Below, piece after piece: positions 60,215 through 64,000 of a DNA stretch of 64,000 bases (the stretch's first letter is position 1; each line of letters starts with the position of its first letter). The notes under the pieces are model-generated. The model did not search any database, was not told where the DNA came from, and worked only from the letters and a program-made list of their open reading frames with translations. The position numbers and the translations under genes were made by a program. The DNA comes from Streptomyces sp. NRRL F-5123 (GTDB lineage Bacteria; Actinomycetota; Actinomycetes; Streptomycetales; Streptomycetaceae), in assembly GCF_000721495.1 (NCBI RefSeq), contig NZ_JOHY01000006.1, forward strand, positions 62,001 through 126,000. The letters are read 5' to 3'.

Positions 60215-61534
60215 CTACTGCCGGCCGAGCGACCGGAAGGTCCAACCCGCGGCACGCCAGCCGTCCCGGTCCAGGATGTTCCGGCCGTCGATGATCTGCC
60301 GCCTGGAGACGACCGCGGCCACGGCGTCCGGGGCGAGTGCGCGGAACTCGGGCCATTCGGTCAGGTGCAGGATCAGGTCCGCGCCCTGTGCTGCTTCCAG
60401 CGCCCCGGTGGCGTAGTCCAGTTCGGGGTGCAGCTTGCGGGCGTTGTCCATGGCCTTGGGGTCGTAGACGCTGACCGACGCCCCCGCACGGTGGAGCCGG
60501 GCGGCCAGGTCGAGTGCCGGTGCGTCGCGGATGTCGTCCGAGTCGGGCTTGAACGCCGCTCCCCACACGGCTATGCGGCGCCCTGCCAGTCCGTCGGGAC
60601 ACAGTTCGCCGGCGAGGTCCAGAACGCGTTGCCTGCGGCGCAGGTTGATCGCGTCCACTTCGCGCAGGAACGACAGCGCCTGACCGACGCCGAGTTCCTC
60701 CGCCCGAGCTCCGAAGGCGCGGATGTCCTTGGGCAGGCAGCCTCCGCCGAAGCCGACGCCGGCGTGCAGGAAGCGCCCGCCGATGCGGGTGTCGTAAGCC
60801 AGCGAAGCCGACAGGTGCGCCACGTCCGCTCCGGCTGCCTCGCAGACCTCCGCCATGGCGTTGATGAAGGAGATCTTGGTGGCCAGGAAGGCATTGGCCG
60901 CCGTCTTGACCAGCTCGGCGGTCGGGAAGTCGGTCACCACCACGGGCACATCGGCCGCCGGCAGCGGGCGGTAGACCTCCCGCAGCACCTGCTCGGACTC
61001 GGCGTCGTCCCGGTCGATTCCGAAGACCAGCCGATCGGGCCGCAGGGTGTCCTCGACCGCGAAGCCCTCGCGCAGGAACTCGGGATTCCAGGCGAGCCGG
61101 GCGTGCTGGCCCGCCGGGGCAAGTGCCGCGAGCCGTGCCGCCAGCCGTGCCGCCGTGCCGACCGGCACCGTGGACTTGCCGACGACCAGGGCGGGCCGGT
61201 CCAGGTGCGGCGCCAGCGACTCGATGACGGCGTCGACGAACCGCAGGTCCGCGCTCTGGCCGCCGGCCTGTTGCGGCGTGCCGACACAGGAGAAGTGCAC
61301 ATCGCCGAATTCGGCTGCCTCGCGGTAGGAGGTGGTGAACCGCAGCAGCCCCGATGCCACGTGCTTCGCGAGCAGTTCGGCCAACCCCGGCTCGTAGAAG
61401 GGGACTCGGCCGGCCTGGAGGGCTGCGATCCGGTCCGGGTTCACGTCGACCCCGAGCACTTCGTGGCCGAGCTCTGCCATGCAGGCGGCATGGGTGGCGC
61501 CGAGGTATCCCGTGCCGATGACGGTGAGCCGCAT
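60215..61534 (-). CDS. UDP-glucose 6-dehydrogenase
   Basis: 439 residues from ATG 61534. The NAD-binding motif GTGYLG lies at residues 7-12; the catalytic Cys266 is in GFGGGCLPKD; Lys in WGAAFKPDSDDIRDAP and the Asn/Lys pair in ELVKTAANAFLATKISFINA are family positions. It oxidises UDP-glucose to UDP-glucuronate with two NAD. Together with GalU it supplies UDP-glucuronate. It is divergent from the glycosyltransferase gene (304 bp) and 14 bp upstream of the GH26 gene. Confidence 0.93.
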   Translation of the reverse strand: MRLTVIGTGYLGATHAACMAELGHEVLGVDVNPDRIAALQAGRVPFYEPGLAELLAKHVASGLLRFTTSYREAAEFGDVHFSCVGTPQQAGGQSADLRFVDAVIESLAPHLDRPALVVGKSTVPVGTAARLAARLAALAPAGQHARLAWNPEFLREGFAVEDTLRPDRLVFGIDRDDAESEQVLREVYRPLPAADVPVVVTDFPTAELVKTAANAFLATKISFINAMAEVCEAAGADVAHLSASLAYDTRIGGRFLHAGVGFGGGCLPKDIRAFGARAEELGVGQALSFLREVDAINLRRRQRVLDLAGELCPDGLAGRRIAVWGAAFKPDSDDIRDAPALDLAARLHRAGASVSVYDPKAMDNARKLHPELDYATGALEAAQGADLILHLTEWPEFRALAPDAVAAVVSRRQIIDGRNILDRDGWRAAGWTFRSLGRQ

Positions 61535-61838
61535 GTTCCGATGCCCTTTCGGGTACGTGGGGGGCCGACTGCGAATTGGGTGAGAGTAGCCCCCACCACA
61601 CAGGGTCCACACCACCGCTCTCCGGCCCGGTCCCAGGTCGCGGCACGGCGCAACGGGTGATGCGGCCGGCTGTTCGAACTCCTGGCGCGGGGGAGGAGAA
61701 CGCACAGTGATGCTATGGCATGCGGAGGTCCAGTGAGGACCCAGTGCAGACAATATGGTAAACAGGCCGTTCGACATAGCATCTCTGCGGCACACCGCGT
61801 GTCAGCGGCCCGGGGGAAATCAGTGCGATGGGGAAGGC
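61535..61838. promoter_or_regulatory. Divergent promoter region of the polysaccharide locus
   Basis: 304 bp without a credible gene, between the UDP-glucose dehydrogenase and glycosyltransferase genes. An AT-richer part at about 61748-61790 (GACAATATGGTAAACAG, ACATAGCATC) is the most probable promoter for the rightward gene. No clear operator palindrome was seen. Confidence 0.4.
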
Positions 61839-63158
61839 ATGCTGGCGTTCTTGCTGGAGATCCGTGAGACCCGGATCTCGGGGGTGGTGTACCCATTCGC
61901 GGCTTTTATGGCCCTGATCTGGCTGCTGTGGCTGATCAAGGTCGTGCTCGCCCGCCGCTACAAGCCGTGGAAGCGACCATTCCAGGCCACGACCTCCGTC
62001 ATCATCCCGGTGGTCGACGAGCCCGAGGACCTCTTCCGCGAGGTCGTCGGCCGCATCATCGAGCAGCAGCCGACCGAGATCATCGTAGTGATCAACGGCC
62101 GCCGCAACGAGGCGCTGGAGGGCATCTGCGACGACCTCGGCGTGCTCTGGTACTGGACCGAGATCCCCGGCAAGCGCAACGCGCTGAAGGTCGGGCTGGA
62201 AGCGTCCACCGGCGAGATCGCCGTGCTGGTCGACTCCGACACCATCTGGACCACCAACACCCTCAGTGAGCTCATCAAGCCGTTTCGCGATCCTCGGATC
62301 GGCGGCGTGACCACCCGCCAGCGCATCCTCCAGCCGAGCCGTACCGTGCTCACCCGCTGGGCCGACTGGCTGGAGAGCGTGCGCTGCCAGTACTCCATGC
62401 CGGCCATGAGCGTGCTCGGCACCGTAGGCTGCCTTCCCGGTCGCACCATCGCCTTCCGCAGCAAGATCCTCTTCGACTGCATGGACGACTTCCTCGGCGA
62501 GAAGTTCCTCGGGGTCTTCCTCGAGGTGAGCGACGACCGGACCCTGACCAACTACACCCTGAAGGCCGGGTACCGCACGGTCTACCAGTCGACGTCGCTG
62601 GTCTACACGGATGCTCCCCTGCAACTGAAGAAGCTCGCCAAGCAGCAGTACCGCTGGGCCCGCGGCTCGCAGTACAACACGCTCCGGATGATGCCGTGGA
62701 TGCTGCGCAACGCCAAGATGCTGGCGCTGTTCTATTTCGCGGACGTCGCCGTGCCCTTCGTGCTCCTGGGTACCTTCGCCTCCTGGGCGGTGGCCGCCTT
62801 CCACAAGGGCCGCCCGGGCATCTACACCGATCTTCCGCTGCCCGCCGACCCCACCAAGTCCATGGTGCTGCTGGTGACTCTGGCCGCGGTGATGTCGCTG
62901 TTCTCGCTGATGGTCCGTTTCGGACGACACTTCGCGTACCGGCCGCAGGACCTGCTGTTCCTGCCGACGTTCATGGTCATCAACACCCTGCTGCTTCTTC
63001 CGGTACGGCTGCTCGGCTTCTTCCGGTGTGCGCACAACGCGAGTTGGGGAACGCGCGCGGACAGTTTCGCCGGTGAGAAGACGCGCAGCCCGCTCGTACT
63101 CGTGCCCTACCTGATCGGGGGGCTCATGCTGGGGGGCTCGGTGATGATGAGTGTCTGA
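61839..63158 (+). CDS. Processive family-2 glycosyltransferase (hyaluronan/chitin/cellulose synthase-like)
   Basis: 439 residues from ATG 61839 behind GGGGAAGG; ATG 61755 would add 28 residues. An N-terminal membrane helix (about 16-38) is followed by a GT-A domain: VIIPVVDEPEDLF, GKRNALK, Asp132-x-Asp134 in VDSDT, VSDDRTLTNYTLKAGYRT with the catalytic Asp, and the processive Q-x-x-R-W motif at 269-273 (QQYRW). Two to four more helices follow (from about 295, 360, 395 and 430). This pattern fits synthases that extrude beta-linked polymers while elongating them. The nearby UDP-glucuronate genes suggest a uronic-acid containing polymer, such as a hyaluronan-like or glucuronan-type product; that is inference. 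The stop overlaps the start of the next gene by eight bases. Confidence 0.88.
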   Translation: MLAFLLEIRETRISGVVYPFAAFMALIWLLWLIKVVLARRYKPWKRPFQATTSVIIPVVDEPEDLFREVVGRIIEQQPTEIIVVINGRRNEALEGICDDLGVLWYWTEIPGKRNALKVGLEASTGEIAVLVDSDTIWTTNTLSELIKPFRDPRIGGVTTRQRILQPSRTVLTRWADWLESVRCQYSMPAMSVLGTVGCLPGRTIAFRSKILFDCMDDFLGEKFLGVFLEVSDDRTLTNYTLKAGYRTVYQSTSLVYTDAPLQLKKLAKQQYRWARGSQYNTLRMMPWMLRNAKMLALFYFADVAVPFVLLGTFASWAVAAFHKGRPGIYTDLPLPADPTKSMVLLVTLAAVMSLFSLMVRFGRHFAYRPQDLLFLPTFMVINTLLLLPVRLLGFFRCAHNASWGTRADSFAGEKTRSPLVLVPYLIGGLMLGGSVMMSV

Positions 63159-64000
63159 GAGGACCAGCAGGCGGCGGCGCAAACCACTGCACTGGTGGAG
63201 CCGGGGCTCCGGCATCCGGCTCCGCATCTGGATGGCCGTCAACGCCGTGCTGCTCGCGTCGCTGTCCTACGGCGTCTACATGGCAGTGGTGTCCAACGCG
63301 CAGGGCACGGGGTACTCCGGTCTGGGCGACGACCCGAGGAATCCGGGCGTACTCGACCGGCTGAAGGGCAAGACGCAGTCGTCCGTTCCGAGCAAGGAGC
63401 AGTTCCTGCACCCCGACGGGATCTACTTCGGAGCGACCACCGTCAACGCGCCCTACGACGCCAAGGAACTCGACGGGCTGGCCACCGATGCCGGAGGCAT
63501 CCGGCCGACCATCGCCTCGTACTTCCTGGCATGGGGCCAGAAGTTCAACCCGTACTCGATCACCGCGGCGTACTCGCACGGGACCCTGCCGTCGCTGACC
63601 TGGGAGCCGTGGCAGGGCGGTACCCAGAACCCGAAGCCCGACGTCATCCTCAAGTCCAACATCGACCAGCCCGATTACCGGCTCGCCAACATCATCGGCG
63701 GCCGCTACGACGCCTACATCACCCAGACGGCCAAGGCGATCGCCGCTGCCAAGTGGCCCCTGCTGCTGCGCTTCGCGCACGAGATGAACGGCGTCTGGTA
63801 CCCGTGGTCGGAGGGGGTGAACGGCAACCACCCCGGCGAGTACGTCAAGGCGTGGCGGCACGTGCACGACCTGTTCGACGAGGCCGGGGCCACGAACGTG
63901 ATCTGGACCTGGTCACCGAACATCATCCGCCCCGAGCCCGGTATCAAACTCAAGCCGCTCTATCCGGGTGACAGTTACGTCGACCTTGTCGGCATGACCG
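63151..64000 (+). CDS. GH26-like glycoside hydrolase with an N-terminal membrane anchor (cut by the window edge)
   Basis: Starts at GTG 63151, overlapping the glycosyltransferase stop by eight bases, and stays open to the end of the window (283 residues seen). A basic tail (TSRRRRKPLHWW) precedes a membrane helix (about 26-47). From residue 88 the sequence parallels the GH26 lipoprotein: DGIYFGATTV, SYFLAWGQKFNPYS, LPSLTWEPW, and the acid/base Glu211 in RFAHEMNGVWYPW. Then WRHVHDLFDEAGATNVIWTWSPN matches the other copy closely. The nucleophile Glu lies beyond the edge. The overlap suggests translation coupled to the synthase, so the protein probably acts on the polymer as it emerges. Confidence 0.85.
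   Translation, partial: MSERTSRRRRKPLHWWSRGSGIRLRIWMAVNAVLLASLSYGVYMAVVSNAQGTGYSGLGDDPRNPGVLDRLKGKTQSSVPSKEQFLHPDGIYFGATTVNAPYDAKELDGLATDAGGIRPTIASYFLAWGQKFNPYSITAAYSHGTLPSLTWEPWQGGTQNPKPDVILKSNIDQPDYRLANIIGGRYDAYITQTAKAIAAAKWPLLLRFAHEMNGVWYPWSEGVNGNHPGEYVKAWRHVHDLFDEAGATNVIWTWSPNIIRPEPGIKLKPLYPGDSYVDLVGMT

Overview
The window is GC-rich actinobacterial DNA and almost certainly comes from Streptomyces or a close relative in the Streptomycetaceae. It carries the regulatory set AfsK, AfsS and AfsR, an XRE/DUF397 pair, FbiC for coenzyme F420, anti-sigma proteins with mycothiol-isomerase-like folds, and GTG/TTG starts preceded by GGAGG-type sites. The gene order from about 6 to 49 kb matches, as far as I can recall without a search, the S. 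coelicolor block SCO4403 to SCO4442 (purU, a sigma/anti-sigma group, TetR, kbpA, afsK, afsS, afsR, fbiC, a DD-carboxypeptidase, and the scr1/scr2 pair).

Layout. 0-7.5 kb: end of an unknown gene, a primase/polymerase-domain protein, a TPR regulator with an N-terminal helix-turn-helix, a proline-rich membrane protein with repeated ATQ motifs, a lipoprotein solute-binding protein and purU. 7.5-11 kb: an ECF-like sigma factor coupled to a zinc-finger anti-sigma candidate, then a STAS antagonist and an RsbW-like ATPase. 11-16.4 kb: GlxA-type AraC regulator/MFS transporter divergon, flavin monooxygenase, secreted trypsin-like protease and TetR regulator. 16.7-25 kb: kbpA-afsK-(membrane protein)-afsS-afsR, the global control of secondary metabolism. 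25-32 kb: lineage-specific looking small genes (truncated adenylation-domain protein, methyltransferase, PNPOx-like protein, GNAT, PHP hydrolase, DUF397 remnant, VOC protein, TMEM175 channel). 32.6-42.1 kb: fbiC, a STAND ATPase, an ADP-ribosylglycohydrolase, a sodium/solute symporter and an aminotransferase. 42.2-49 kb: DUF397/XRE pair, GPP34 protein, a very long D-Ala-D-Ala carboxypeptidase and a winged-helix protein. 49.2-56.5 kb: copper export operon copZ-copA with CsoR-like operators, a frameshifted MarR gene, panD, a VOC protein, RluA, a hydrolase and an Lrp/AsnC regulator. 57.1-64 kb: a polysaccharide locus with galU, a membrane-anchored protein, GH26-like lipoprotein, UDP-glucose dehydrogenase, processive family-2 glycosyltransferase and a second GH26-like protein cut by the window edge.

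Most notable points: (1) afsK has an in-frame TAG about 80 codons before the expected end, followed by intact beta-propeller sequence and a terminator hairpin after the full-length stop; (2) the marR-like gene beside the copper operon is shifted by an exact 10-bp tandem duplication; (3) the right-hand locus combines UDP-glucuronate supply, a hyaluronan/chitin-synthase-like transferase and two related GH26-like exported proteins, and is the best candidate for a little-described system; (4) coding and non-coding short tandem repeats are unusually frequent (63, 33, 32, 15, 9, 8 and 6 bp units). No tRNA, rRNA, CRISPR array, transposase or integrase was recognised.
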